Shown piece after piece: positions 47,201-61,448 of a stretch of DNA of 64,000 nucleotides (position 1 is the first letter of the stretch; the number at the start of each line of letters is the position of its first letter). Both the position numbers and the translations under genes were made by a program. Location of the stretch: assembly GCA_003254885.1 (NCBI GenBank), contig QANT01005630.1, forward strand, positions 38,967 through 102,966, read 5' to 3'. Origin of the DNA: Purshia tridentata. Taxonomy: Eukaryota > Streptophyta > Magnoliopsida > Rosales > Rosaceae. Below the pieces are notes generated by a model. It worked only from the letters and a program-made list of their open reading frames with translations. It ran no database searches and was not told the DNA's origin.

Positions 47201-49982
47201 ATTATTCATATGACAAGAAGAAACTTATTGCAGATATATAAGATATCCGTTCAGATAACAATTCAAAAGATCCTGCATGTTCTATATATACAGTTAGAGA
47301 TTCATCTATACAAGATCCATATGGACTTTAGGCGGTGTTGATTACCATGCTATCCAGTTCCTAAGTTAAAACTACAAACCAGGATATGTTTCAATACTCA
47401 ACGCAGAAAGAATTGTAGGAGCCTGCTCCTTCCAGTGTTCACTTGACATGTTAACTTAAATTCTCAGCCAGATACGCTGTGCATGGCAACAAGATCAGAG
47501 AAAAACACAATTTGTGGAATAAACAAGACCAAAAGTGAAGGCAATTGAGGGTTATATGAACTTATTCAATCCTTCATAACCTCATGATACTTAGCTCCAG
47601 AGACATAAGTTCAAATACCAACTGCAATAACTAGTACAAAATTCAACATAATGTGGCCCGCCCCTGGCTAAAACAATTAACTGAACATCTTGAATAAAAA
47701 TAATATCTACAACTTTAATGATACAGAGTGAAAAGGATCACACCCTAATAGACTACAACAAACAAGACATAGATAAGGAGTATATGTTCGGTAAAGAAAT
47801 CACATCATAAAATTTTGTTCAATATAAATGCAAATAACCAACATGAAATTCAGAAAGCAAAAAAATCAGCCAAATTCAATTAAGAGATTACAGAATTATA
47901 CATATCATTCACAATATAAGACATAAAATGGAAAATAAAAAAAATAAGTAATATGTTCGGTAAAGAAATCACATCATAAAATTTTCTTCAATATAAATGC
48001 AAATAACCAACATGAAATTCAGAAAGAAAAAAAAAATCAGCCAAATTCAATTAAGAGATTACAGAATTATACATATCATTCACAATATAAGACATCAAAT
48101 GGAAAATAAAAAAAATAAGTTGCCAGAAAAAAAAATTGAAGGCTAACAATATCAAGTGACAAAAGCAATTAGAAAAAATATATTGCCAGTTATACATATG
48201 ATTTACCAATTATATATTTGAAAATTAAAAAATACAAAATAAAAACCTTATGCCCTGCAAGAAAGAAAATTAAAAACAGAGCAAAATGGCAAAATGCACA
48301 TATTAAAGTTACATTTACCAAACATACCTCACTAATAACTTCATTGACCAAGAGTTTTGCAGCTTCAAGTTGTTCACTTGTCCCATCAATCTGTACCGTC
48401 CTTTCTTGTGATGTGTCACCAGGGGGTAGATGCAAGGGAATCACCTGAATAGAATCAAGACATTCCAATCACAAAATATTACAGAAAAAGCCATTCCATG
48501 CACAACCTAGATAGAACATATATCAGAATAACTGATTGAAAGAATAATCTTCAAGTTCCAGTATGGCAAGATTCAAAACATACCTGAATCCGAGCTCCAG
48601 TCCTAGCTTGCATATTTTTAATCGTCTCACCTCCTTTGCCAATTACAAGACCAACCTAGAATTTACACAGGTCACAAACCCTGAAAAACTAATCACGAGG
48701 ACACATTGATAAATGCAGAAACTGTGTGTACCTTATTGTTTGGAATTTTCATTACAAATTGGTCAGCTCCAGCTTGTACAGTTAACCTTCGAGAAACTAT
48801 GGCAGGAGCTCCTGATTCAGCCTGGCCCAAAATAAAAAAAAGCTTATAAGACATATTTCCACATTCAAGTACCAATTTTCAGTTCAAACAAAGGCAAAGA
48901 TGATGATGACCATAACCATGACCTAGAACTCAAAACAAGGCAAGCCATTATTGGCCAGGGAGATTCCACCAATAAGGGCATAACTTGGTATTATTCAACA
49001 TGGGAATGCTTATATAATATTCAAAACTATAGTGGCCCAAAAGCATTAAGAAAAGTTAAAGCACAAGAAAGAAGGAGAACAGAAATTAGATGTCCAAGAA
49101 CGACCTCAGAAAGAACTTCATTTATCAAATGCTCAGCCTTTGCGATCTGGTCTGGAGTACCCATGAGCTCCACCATCCTAGTTGGAGAATTGGGGTCGGC
49201 ATCAGCATCTCGAGTAACTTGAATCTTGGCTCCAGACTGGGTCTGCAGATACTTGATAGTCTCACCGCCTTTACCGATTATAACACCAACTCTGCCATTT
49301 GGAACATCAATCTTTTTGCTTGATCCCTGGAAGCCATATGATACAGGGATCGATGAAGGAGCTGTGCTTGACAAGTGAGGCTTCAAATCTGTATCATATT
49401 GACCAAGCCATAGTCACAATTCTAGCATTCAAATCATAAACATGTACAATCACACACACGGTATCTCAAACAAATCTTTTAACCAACTAAAGCCCCCCAA
49501 AAAACAAACTAATGACCTAAATGCCACAAATTATCAGAAATTATACATAACCAACAACCTTGAAAACATAACATAAACACAATAAAAAACAAAATACATG
49601 TACAGAAAATCAAACAGAGCACACAAAATTTTGCAAGAGAAGGCGAACCATTCGAAGCAGAGCTGAAACCCTTGTCACTAGAATCGAAGCCACCGCCATT
49701 CTCAACCCTAGGGCGCTTTGCATCGAGGCCACCAGCAACCACACCACCACTGGCGTTGTTGAACAATCGAGCGGCGATCTCCTGCGCGCGCTGCTTGGCC
49801 AGCTGGATGTCGTCGACGGGCGGCGGAACGCTGCTGTAAGACGGAGGAGCCGTGTCGGGCGATGAGGATGTGATGGGGGCTGAGAAGCCGGTGACTCTGC
49901 GCGTAGAAGGCGTCGTTTGCTCCTCGTACTTTCGCTTGTTTCCGCTATCGGGACCGGAGGAGTATTGTGCTTCGTCGGCCAT
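44254..49982 (-). CDS. KH-domain RNA-binding protein (FUBP-like) with prion-like tail
   Basis: Six exons in minus order: 49982-49649, 49388-49105, 48821-48732, 48655-48584, 48444-48328, 45396-44254. They join in phase to give 679 residues. The N-terminus is polar (MADEAQYSSGPDSGNKRKYE) with an Ala/Gln helix, LAKQRAQEIAARLFNN. Two KH type I domains follow: KIDVPNGRVGVIIGKGGETI in exon 2, and VMKIPNNKVGLVIGKGGETI spread over exons 3-5; both keep the GKGG loop that grips single-stranded nucleic acid. The last exon encodes 380 residues almost entirely of Gly, Tyr, Gln, Pro, Ala and Ser, with many SGYxQ and GYG repeats. This resembles animal FUBP/KSRP proteins, which control transcription and mRNA decay; the plant role is inferred. 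The last intron is 2.9 kb. Confidence 0.93.
46112..46135. repeat. (AAAAT)n pentanucleotide microsatellite
   Basis: About five tandem copies of AAAAT/AATAA within the 2.9-kb last intron of the KH gene. Confidence 0.85.
47781..48119. repeat. About 169-bp tandem duplication in the KH gene intron
   Basis: Two nearly identical copies lie head to tail. Each starts with ATATGTTCGGTAAAG (47782/47951) and ends with GGAAAATAAAAAAAATAAGT. Differences are single bases (TTTTGTTC versus TTTTCTTC; GACATAAAAT versus GACATCAAAT) and a small change in an A run. The few differences suggest a recent event. Confidence 0.9.
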
Positions 49983-50898
49983 CGTCGCTGTTGCTTAGAG
50001 AAAGAAACCCTAGAACTCTAGACGAGATAGAGGGAAATAGATAGTGAGAGAGATTGGGTGAGGTGGAGGCACGAGTTGGTTTTTATATGATGTACTGTGG
50101 ACGGAGATCTTTTGGCGTTTGGGTATGGGAATAAGGGTCTATATCCTTTACTAGACGGAAAGAATAAAAATCATAGAAGTTATATTCCCGCAAAAAAAAA
50201 AATTTGAGTATATCGTATATGATGACAGGAAATAAGTGGGGGAATTTTTACAGCTCCCAATTGTAATGAGCATGTACCCCTATATTCAATGCTAAAATTC
50301 AACCATCTACTTCCTTCTTATGCTCACTTGTATTAAAAATAAAATCAGAAAATAATGCTTTTATTTTCACCGTGTCCTGTTTTTCACCAACCCTATCTTT
50401 TTACGGCTTGTCAAATTTTAAAATACACTAATTTGCTTTCCTCACACCCAGTTATCCCCAAAATACCCATAACCCTAGTTTTTTAAACAAAAATTAAATA
50501 ACTTTGAAAGATGGTAATAATGTTCTTGGTGGCAGCCCCAACTCATTAATTAAGAATCAATTCAAACCAAAATCTCATTTGATAAGAGGAAAGATAAATG
50601 AGTAGGAGTGATAATCGCATTAGATAAATCTTTGGTTAATCTTTCCAAATAAGTCAATTTTTTGGTAAGAAGGACTTTTTCCAATATTCGAAAAAAAGAA
50701 CATAGGGATGATTTTCCTATTGATGGTGTGAGATATCTATCTTTTCAGGGCCCTTAGGTGTTGGTTGTCTTGCAAACTCAGTTGCTCAACAAGGACTTAA
50801 GTTGGATTGGCTTAGAAATTGGAACCTCCATGATAGCATCTTAATTCCTGAGATGGGTGTTGGCTGATGTCTAGCCTTTTAATTGATTAATTAATTTT
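49983..50898. other. Promoter of the KH gene and intergenic DNA
   Basis: The first part is the KH gene leader and promoter. At 50721-50869 a short frame follows an acceptor-like CTTTTCAG and reads VGCLANSVAQQGLKLDWLRN before ending in GVG and a stop. It may be a decayed exon. No other coding signal is seen. Confidence 0.45.
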
Positions 50899-51304
50899 TG
50901 GGTAAATAGTCATTTTGGTTCCCAGACTATTACACTTGTATTAGTTTGGTCCCCAGACTTCTAATTTGGAAAATTAAGGACTCTAACTTTTTCAATTTTG
51001 TCAATTAAAGGCTTTTTCATCAATTTTCACATTTTTTATGCAAGTTTATGTTTTTATAGCACCATGTAAAGTCTTTTTTGAGTGTAAAATGGTTTTTTTT
51101 ATTTAAACCTTACTTTTTTTTCCTCATGCATCATTTTTTCTCCTTTATTTCTTACTAAATTTGAATGAAAAATGTCTAAATTGATGGAAAAGTCCTCAAT
51201 AGGCAAAATTGAAAAAGTCAAAATCCTTAATTTTCCAAATTAGAAGTCTGGGGACCAAACTGATACAAGTTTAATAGTCTGGGGACCAAAATGACTATTT
51301 TGCA
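50899..51304. mobile_element. Fold-back element (MITE-like) with inverted repeats of about 125 bp
   Basis: The left arm starts GGTAAATAGTCATTTTGG and contains GTCCCCAGACTTCTAATTTG. The right arm, reverse-complemented, reads GCAAAATAGTCATTTTGG followed by the same GTCCCCAGACTTCTAATTTG and AAAATTAAGGA. Arms stay similar for about 125 bp inwards to TTTTTCATCAATT/TTTTCCATCAATT. The middle (about 51030-51170) is T-rich and encodes nothing. I could not find a convincing target duplication, so the superfamily is open. Confidence 0.75.
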
Positions 51305-52941
51305 TTGAAATGTTTAGATGTGTTCTTTTAAGTAATTTTAGATAATGACAAATTTATAATATAAAAAAACTTATAAAATAGGTGAAAAAATAGGAAATGT
51401 GAATGAAAATAGTAGGGACTCATAAAAAAAAAAATAGGGGTGGGCATGGGACTGGATGGATGAGTATGCACCTCATTCATTTCCAAGACCGGAGTTTAGA
51501 ACCGGTTCGAAATCGGTACGGAATGAACAGTTTGCAACCTTGATACCGAGTCAATTTAAACCAAACCGGTTAGATCAGTTTGGTGCCACCAACTCCGGTC
51601 CAGTCTTTCCAAATATCAAACCAAGCTAAAGCTTAAGTTGAAGATGAAGATTTGTTCTCAAGCAAAGAAGAACCAGAAGAAGAGAAATAGCGATGGGGTT
51701 TGCTCAACAAGTAGGTGGTTGTTGTTGCTCTTAGATTTGCACAGCGCGTCTTCTTGTTTTTTTGTTAAAAATCGCAAGCTCTATCACTACATGTACTTGA
51801 TTCAGGTAACTTTATTAGTCATGGTGATTGTGTTTGTGTGTTCGCATCCTCGTACCTAAATCTTTACTCATTGGAAAGAATCATGAATATTACTTGTGTC
51901 TCCCGCTCGACAGAGTTTGACATGGTGATACGTGATTGGCTCCAAATTTAAACTCCCTCTCCCTATGGTCGAGCTTGTTCTCACATCCTTAGCAAAAATG
52001 ATGTCATTCTCAAACAAACAAGCAGGAAAAATCAAGTGTTTGCTTAGATCCATATGCGAGAATGGAGCTGGTAAGTGACTATTGCCCTATATCTTTAAAG
52101 GCTAAAGTGGGGAGTTCCATCACCATGATGGCATAGGCAATCAAAACCAAAATATGAAAATACTCTAAACGCCACAACTAAACCAATTAGTGACTGACGT
52201 TACTTATTTTATTTTACTTACTTAGGAGTTAGGATAACTTAAATATATATTTTTGAAAAATAAGGATAACTTATATATATATATTTCTAATAATATAACA
52301 TAAGGGAGACATGTCTTGTTTCATTGTTTTACGGTTATTTCACTAATTCCCACTACTTTTAAATTCACAGTGACTCAGAGCACCTGCCTTCAAGTTAAAG
52401 AACAGGTGATTTTGTTTGGCTACTGAATGTAAGACCAGAGACGCAGTCATGACCCACAGCTTTCAAGCAGGAAAAGGAAAAGTTACTGCTTGCAACCAAA
52501 GATCTGCAATGCAACAACACCAGAAGAAGTGATCACACATAAAGGGAGAGTTTAGAACCAACAATAATATATGGTTGCTTAAAATTGAAACCACAAACTC
52601 AAGGGTCTATACAAATACAAGCACATTATTTGATCTCAGGTTAAAGGAAAACTATAAGCAGCTTCTTCCAACAATCAAACAAGTAGACAATGGTAAATAG
52701 TTCAAGCACTCAGCTTACAAAACCGAAAAAATGTTTTACAGAATCTGTGGCCACTATTATAGCTCCAAAACGACAGAAATATGCGCAAAGAACAACAAAC
52801 GACACCCTGGGATCTAAATTTATAACATGTAAATGCAATTCTCTCCTTTACATGGTGCCTGGCCAGGGCAAACCACCCCAGATTGACTTTTATTTGATAA
52901 GATATACCCAAAGCTGCCAACCAAACACGAGATGAATGCCC
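51305..52941. other. Intergenic with repeat remnant; 3' region of the PSST gene
   Basis: 51436-51640 is the second copy of the dispersed repeat listed separately. The frame at 51638-51859 has no family and weak coding character. AT-rich DNA with TA runs at about 52270-52285 follows. From about 52500 it is probably the 3' untranslated region of the PSST gene. Confidence 0.5.
51436..51640 (+). repeat. Dispersed repeat, copy B (inverted relative to 13620-13870)
   Basis: It starts GGGGTGGGCATGGGACTGG and contains CCGGAGTTTAGAACCGG, CAACCTTGATACCGAGTCAA and AAACCAAACCGG. The first two blocks recur in the same order on the minus strand near 13740-13820. The style is that of a common plant non-autonomous element; termini are not certain. 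Confidence 0.5.
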
Positions 52942-54144
<1,203 letters not shown>

Positions 54145-55627
54145 GGTGTCCTTGGCTTCGCGCTGAGAGAGAGAGAGAGCGATGAAGAGGCAGGAGAGAT
54201 TTGAGGAAGCTCCTTGTTAATTTTGCATCTGCCTAAATAAAATAGTAATTTGGCCTGAAGGTTTTCAATTTCAGAGGTGTTGTTTTCGTTTTTGTTTAAA
54301 TAATTTTTTAACAAATTTTCTTTTACAAGCATCAATGTTCTCTTACTTTTTAGTTTTTACTTATTTTAGTTAGAAAGAACTAATTAGTTATTAGTCTAAT
54401 AGACTCTACAAAACATTTCGGTACTTTTCTCTCATTATGTAGTCTATACGTGATAAGAAAGACCTGCACAATAATTATTATTGGATGAATGGGTTCTAAT
54501 GTAAAGTTCGTTAGACATTAACTCTGGTAGTTGAGTTGATATTTAGAATTCAAGATCACATTACATGAAACGTATTCATTCATTATGCACTAGAACTTGT
54601 CTTCTGATCTATTGTGGCAAAATTTGGGCCATCAAAGCAAACTCCACCGCCATGCTTATTGTCGATCCCGTAATAAAGGCCTTTTGTCTTTCGGCAAATG
54701 GCGGTGCACAGGATAGGACTGAGGAGTCATCAGTGCTAAAGTGGAATTAGTTTGGCAGTATAATTCGTAAAATAGTAAGTTGAAGAAAAAAATAGTTAAT
54801 AGAAAGTTAATACAGTTCCTAGCCACAAGGGCAACACCGTTTTCAGCACAATCTAATGGAAGAGAAATACGCATAAGGGCAGAGCAGATGATCAGCAAGC
54901 GAAAGAAGAACTTAATTCAACAAAAAATTAGTCCATGCTCCATATTATGACCGTCAGTTGTCTAAACTAAAAACATTATCTAAACAAAAACACCAGAAAA
55001 CCAGACGAATAATAAGACCTACAAATCGTGGTTCCAAGTGAAACTGTTGAAAGAATGTCTTGCATGGGGCCTTCAATCCAAAGGAACCAACACTTGCTAA
55101 AGATCAAAGAAAATCAGCATATTCTGAAAGAGGGGAAAGAATGGTTAGAATAAAAACGGATTAATTTTCACAAGCCTTTAAATTTAATTCAAATAATACA
55201 AGGTTGAAGGCCCAGGTATCAATGAGAATTTGATGCACCACAACAGCTTCTCCCAGCTTTCAGGATGGGACCCGAACGGTTTCTACTGTAGCAGCACCGC
55301 AATATCGACCAGGTTATCTTTCAGTCGGTAGTCGAGGTAATATCAAATCTTTCAACTAACAAGACACAATTAGGACAACAGCATTCTCCTTATGATATAG
55401 CATAAACAGCAATGTTTCGCCTGAATGAGGGGAGAGAGACTAATTTCTTCTTGAAAATTTTGACATCAGCAAAATATGTTTCCTCATCACAGTTAGGTAA
55501 TGGATTGCAGAGTTTCCGATTAAGGGTGCAGCTTCACATCACTAGCTGGGGAAGAAGGCAAAGCAGCCTTTGTCAATAGCAATCAGAAGAGCTTGCCTGC
55601 CAAAAAGTACAACTTCCCATACCATCT
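54145..55627. other. Promoter of the PSST gene and 3' region of the PP2A subunit gene
   Basis: A GA run at 54164-54178 lies just upstream of the PSST start, in the leader. 54300 to about 54900 is AT-rich without a gene; frames there are short and unrecognised. From about 55060 the sequence is probably the 3' untranslated region of the PP2A B subunit gene. Confidence 0.5.
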
Positions 55628-56897
55628 CTACGCATAATACATGTAAAGACTGTTTGAAGCAGCACAGGCAAGTGAATTCTCAGTAGGATGCCATGCAAGA
55701 TGTAGCAACTTTGTTGTGAAATCAAAAGCATTTCCATTTGTATCCGCTCCGGGGTTATCCGCACCTTTTATATATAAAGTAAGAGGTGTACAAACACAGG
55801 TTAGCCAAATTGATACTGGAAACATGGATATAAATTAACACTGAATTGTCCCAGGGAAATTACTTTTGCTGGTGTTTGGGTCTGTTTATAAGTAATTCAG
55901 TTACCTCCCAGGGAAACTTTCTATATTTGAAGTTTGAACTATGTAAGAAAACACATACCTCGTCTGAGAACACGAGGAAGGTTTCCCAAAGTTCTAGAAG
56001 GCCTTGATGGGGTTTGGACTTGTCTCCTGAAGTCCATGAGAAAAGATTAAGCATATGAATTTTGGAGAAAGTAATAAACAAGAGTTTCTCTCTGACTCAT
56101 AAGGATATAAGAAATGGTATTCATCATCACATGCCTAGACCAGCATTATATAGACTTCTAAGAAGATACCTCATGGGGTTTTTGCTGGCCTCCAATGTCG
56201 TTGCTTCGGTGCTCCCTTGAGAACTACCAAACACTCGAAATAGATTGCTGGAATCACAAAAATGTGTTTCTTCATATGTTGAGCCCACACAACATAGGTC
56301 AATGTTTAAATTATAATAGCAACAAAGTATTTGTATGGGTATACAGCTAACCTGTAAGAACCTGTAGCCACTCGAAGTCCATCTCCACTTAGACAGCACT
56401 CAAATTTATCGAAGATAGAATCATTTTCATATAAATCACCCAGCTGAGAAAGGTAGAGAACTAAATTAGATTGCATTTTATGGTATTTGGAAATTCTATC
56501 TTCACTTAAGATCATCAAAAATCAATCAGGCTTTTTGGAAGAATGCATTACCCTGGGTCTTAGATATTCATGAACCTGGAAAGTTGAAACTGGGCCAGAA
56601 TCCATATTGATGTCCCACAGCTGAGAACCAAAAAAACAAAGGGCAAAAGAATAAAAGTGAGAACAGAATTAGTCGTGAATGGGATTAAGAATCAGAAATT
56701 TTTGAAGACCACAAATATGATACTATGCCCCAAACCTACCACAAGCACAATATCAAAACAGTATGTTATTCAAGTCTAAAAATTAAGTAAACTATAAGAA
56801 CATATTTGAGCCGAGCAAGCAACAGAACAAGTGAGATGTCAAAGGGTGGCACCCATAGAGGGGCATGACAGAAGTCCTATATCCACTGCTCTTATTG

Positions 56898-56938
<41 letters not shown>

Positions 56939-59900
56939 TTTCAAGCATTGGTAGTTTTGTTCATAGAACTAGGATAACTGAAGTTTCAAATCTGACATAA
57001 AGAATATGAAATTACGAACCATTTTTATATAGGAGTATTAAAATATAAACCTTGAGAGTCATGTAATCACGACTAAGAATATGTCTTCCATCCTTAGCAA
57101 ACTTGATATCTGAAATTGAGGCTATTATCTCAGTGAAGAAAGATCTTGAACCGGGAGCTTCTTGTTCTTCGAACCTGCACCATAATAACAAAAAAAGTTA
57201 GGAAGTGTAGATGTCAAAAGCATTCTCATATTTCATATATAGTTAAAATACTAACATATCTTTTATAGGCGCAAAAATTTATGAAAGAAAGATCAAGAAC
57301 AAGAGAAAGGAAAGATTAATCACAATATGCTATGAGTGTCACATAAAGCTGACTGCCGCAGATCAATAAGACGAATTGAGCCCTTTGAGCTACTGTATGC
57401 CAATGTGTTACAATGAGTAGGGTGAAATTCGGCAGAAGTTATCACCTCTGCACATAAAAATTCAGGCATGTAAATATCAATAATTATACATGTAAATAAG
57501 GAAGAAAGAAAGCATATGCACACATACACACAATGAAAAAGACATAAACCAAGAAGAGGAACATCAGAGCTAATGCTTTTTTTCTTCTTCTATAATCACT
57601 TTTTAAACATATAAATCTTCAAACATGAGGGTAAGTAGGAAAGATATGATAACAGGTTACTTAAATGAAAATATGGTCCAGGAAGGAGAGAATGGAAGAC
57701 CATGATTCATGTAGCCGGCCCCATATAGTTAGGACATGGCTCTGTTTATTGTCGTTATAAAATACTTGAACAACACTTGAAATCAAAACAAATAGAAATC
57801 AGAAAAGCAAGCAATTGTCATCAGAGTTCTTTGGGATTCTACCAGTTAGATCCTCCATGTTTGTAGGCTTCACGTCGACAATATTAAAACTTTGATTACT
57901 AATCTCAAGATTCCAAAGATTAATTCGCAGATCATCAGCTGATATAAAGGTTTCACCATCACTACAAAACAGAAAAGAAAGGTAAATTAGTGATGAATAA
58001 GGTAGCAATTGTGATAGAAATTGTGATGAATAAGATAGCAAATAGGGACTGTGATAGAAATCGAAGATAAACCCTTTTTTCTTTGAAGTATATTACATAT
58101 AGATAAGACTCGATTGAAGATAAATCCTTTTTCTTTCAAGTGACCGATATTGCACTTCAGAAACTGGCCTTTTTCTTTTGGGGGAAAGGGTAGGGGGTTC
58201 AAAAGTGCTCCTCATGTTCAGGTAATCAAATATCAAAATGTAACATCATATAGGAGCAGAAGCAACAAGGGAAACACTGGATAGACATGCTTCAAAATTA
58301 TGCGAAAAGGTGGAGGCATACAATTCCTAGAAAAAAATTGCACCTGTTATTGGAAATGGAATTAATATGATAGTCGTGGGCATGGGCATATACTCTTCGA
58401 CATCTAGCCACAAGGCTTGTCTCATTACTGGTCACCTGAATGCCACACATGTTTAAGTGTTAGAGCTGAACCATAGTATATCACTTGCCAAGATGTTAAT
58501 TTTTGCAAGTTCCAATTCTCTAAGCACGACAAGAAAGTCAACTAATAGCCTCTAGAACTATTTCTGAATACCAAAACCATATACTGTCAGAAAAAAAAAC
58601 AAATCAGATTTAATACAACTACCACGGGCAAGCGCAGGGAGGGCAGTCCCCCAGATGGAAATGAAGTATCATTGCTTGGATGACTGATGGGTCTCTCTTT
58701 ACATACTCCATTTGCAAGATATGGTTTGGAGGTTTCTGAAATACAACCAACAACTGCACCATTTCCCAAAGATTTAGAAGGATCCGCATTCATCTCACAT
58801 ACTTTCTTTACCTTCTTCTCCTGGACCTGCTCATCATTAGAGCAGGATTAGAAAGTTACCTCTCACATTGAAGAACTTAAAAATAATGACATTTCAAGTC
58901 ATTGTACCACCTAGTGGAAGACAATAACAAATCATTCACTACATTCTACATGAGCTTGTGAATGCTTGTGTTCAGAAAGAGGTAGGTGTAGTAGTGAAAT
59001 GGTAAGAGTAATCGTCATCTTTTGTTTAGAAAAAAAATATAAATTAAAAAGGCAAAACAGCTCATGTCACTTAAAAATAAGTCCAAGGTGATATGATATC
59101 GAGAGAAAATCATCTAAAAGTTAATAATCCAACCACATAAAAACTTCAGAAGCTGCTTGTGCTACCTTCCAGAATTTGATTGTTTTGTCATTAGTGGAGA
59201 GAAGAAACAGCGCACCATTAGCTGTCTGACACCATCTAATCTTGTTGATTTTCTCCTCGATTTCCAAGCTCTTGAGATAATCAAACTGAGTTTAAAAGAA
59301 CCAAGAAAGATGCAAAGTTAGTTAACTCCAGATTCCAGAAAACAGGATATCTTCATAAGCCAATTTACACTAGTCGTAGGTAAGGAAGAAAGTAATACCT
59401 CAGGTTCATGACTCTGGAACTCAGTTTTATAGCGGAACTCAGGATGCCTGGTGATTGGATAATCCATCCTCTCTAGGTCTCTCCGATGTCCACCATGCTA
59501 CATATTATAAGTTTATGCCACAGAATTTGTACTAAATCAGGCCAGTATAACAAACTAAATACAGCAGAAAAATAAATATAAAGAAATTAAACTCCAACCT
59601 GCTCCCCACGCCCCAAAAAAAAAGAGTGAACTAACTTACATCTTTTGCATCAGTTCTTTCAAATAATACCACCCGACCTCCACGGTCTCCGGTAGCAAGG
59701 TGGTCCCCAGTTCTATCGAATTCAATGGCAGATATTATATCAACTGCAAAAGCAGTCAGCATGTAAACAAACCAAGTGGTTGTGTCTGTGTAATTTCTGC
59801 AAAGCACACTTCAATGCCCTCAAACACCTAGCCTCTTTTTAAAAAATTTCAAAAAAAATTATTCAAATGCAACCATTGATTCAAAGAGGATACATTCTTC

Positions 59901-60582
59901 ATAATTGATTTCCAGTTCACTTTATTGTGCATGTCTCAATCGTGAGAACATATTCCAAAAAGCAACATATACTTATCAACTAACTATAGTGGTTCCAAAA
60001 AACAAAACAAAAGAAAAAACCAAAACAAAACAAACAAACACATGCACAAATAGACAACTCTACAACTCTACATGTATTGTTCATCAATTAATAGCCAGCA
60101 ACCAACAACCAATAACTTAACTATCTAAACGATAAACCCTTCATAATACCATTCCACGATCGCACCACCAGTTATCAATAAAAACGCCACATGTCTACCA
60201 ACTACAGCTCAAGTGCTTCTGTCGTCATAAAACCAAACTCTTACCCTCAAACTGAAAGCCACTATATCCATTAAATTTCATTGGCGTGTTGCAAATTCTT
60301 ATTATCCAATACACAAACATACCGCGCGCGTAATCAATCATCGATAAAACGAAAATCGCAGCATTAAATAAATAAGTATCAATCACAATGAGAATGACAA
60401 CAGTAGTGAATCCCTAAATTCATACAAAACGCAATGGAAAAATCGAGAAAAGTACCTTCCTGAACTTCTTCGCCGGCGGTCCGTTCTCCAAAAACCTGCG
60501 AGAATTTCCAGTCGAGTGGCGTCGGCGACGGAGCCACCGCAAACGCCGTCGGAGCAGTGAGCCCCTCTCTGCCGCCGTTCAT
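55628..60582 (-). CDS. PP2A 55-kDa regulatory subunit B (B55, WD40)
   Basis: Fourteen exons in minus order: 60582-60456, 59743-59640, 59497-59399, 59285-59166, 58826-58623, 58435-58344, 57961-57843, 57447-57324, 57174-57051, 56620-56552, 56443-56352, 56247-56170, 56026-55959, 55764-55628. They close in phase at 518 residues (Arabidopsis B alpha is 513). The WD40 propeller is complete. Signatures include [147 protein letters not shown] and the end LYMYYA. B55 subunits choose substrates for the PP2A A/C core. Residues about 185-245 (exon 5) form a variable plant-specific insert. The donor after 57324 (ATATT/GTGATT) is weak but is the only one that keeps the frame. Confidence 0.95.
56901..56932. 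repeat. (GA)16 microsatellite
   Basis: An uninterrupted GA tract inside the intron of the PP2A B subunit gene between 56620 and 57051. It reads CU in the transcript. Confidence 0.95.
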
Positions 60583-61448
60583 TTGTTTATATAATATTCC
60601 AAAACTTTGACAAAGAAATGAGTCGAAAAACAGATAACAGAAATCAATGCACGGGAAATCGATCTGAAGAAATCTCCGGATTTGCGTGAATCTCACGGAT
60701 TCAGACCAATCTTCATCGACAAATCAATGCAGTCTCTTCCTTCTTCTTCATCCATTCCAAGCCTCAAGCGTACGGTCCCTGCAGCGATGAAATTTCCACT
60801 CTCTCTCTCTCTCTCTCTGATCTCTTTCCTTTTCTTTTGTTTTTTTTTTCTCTTTTTTTTTNTCTTTTTTTTTTTTGTTAGTGTTGCTGAGAACGGAGGG
60901 GAAGAGAATGACGAAGCAGGACGTAGCTTTTGAGCTGATTTTGTCGTCGCTCGTTTTGATTATTTTATTTTTATTATTTTGTTTTTATTTTTATTTTTTG
61001 TGTGTTAACTTATGAGTCACTTATTATAACTTATGATTTAGAGGAATATTTGTTTGTGAAAATTCGAGTTATTAAAGCGAGAAATAAATATAGAAGGTAA
61101 TTACCTAAAAAGAATAATAAAGAAAGAAAAGTGGTAGTGATATGTGTATTTTAAATTAGATGTGATAAGTATTGAAAAGGACGTGAATTATATGCGTGTT
61201 GTATGATTTTCTACTCCCGACTAGTCCTTCCTCGACTTTATGGATGTGGTTGAGGGAAATTCGGCGTAGATTACAACGATCCTGTCTTTTTTTAATCCAA
61301 CGTTGTCTGTTGGGCAACAACTACAAAAGGTAAAATCAATGGTGTTAGGTTTTTAGTAACACACTACCTGAATATGTTTTGCTTCTCTTTGTTTTTTTAT
61401 TTTTCTTTTTGTAAATGAAATTTAATCTATCACGCAACTATATACTAA
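60583..61448. other. Promoter and leader of the PP2A B subunit gene
   Basis: The gene's leader and promoter lie here. A CT tract occurs at 60799-60818, and a T-rich homopolymer region holds one N at 60862. The small plus-strand frames are pyrimidine-repeat artefacts. Confidence 0.55.

Noticed and set aside
51638-51859. 73-codon open frame
   Set aside because: No homologue known to me, next to a repeat remnant, and no splice or promoter support.
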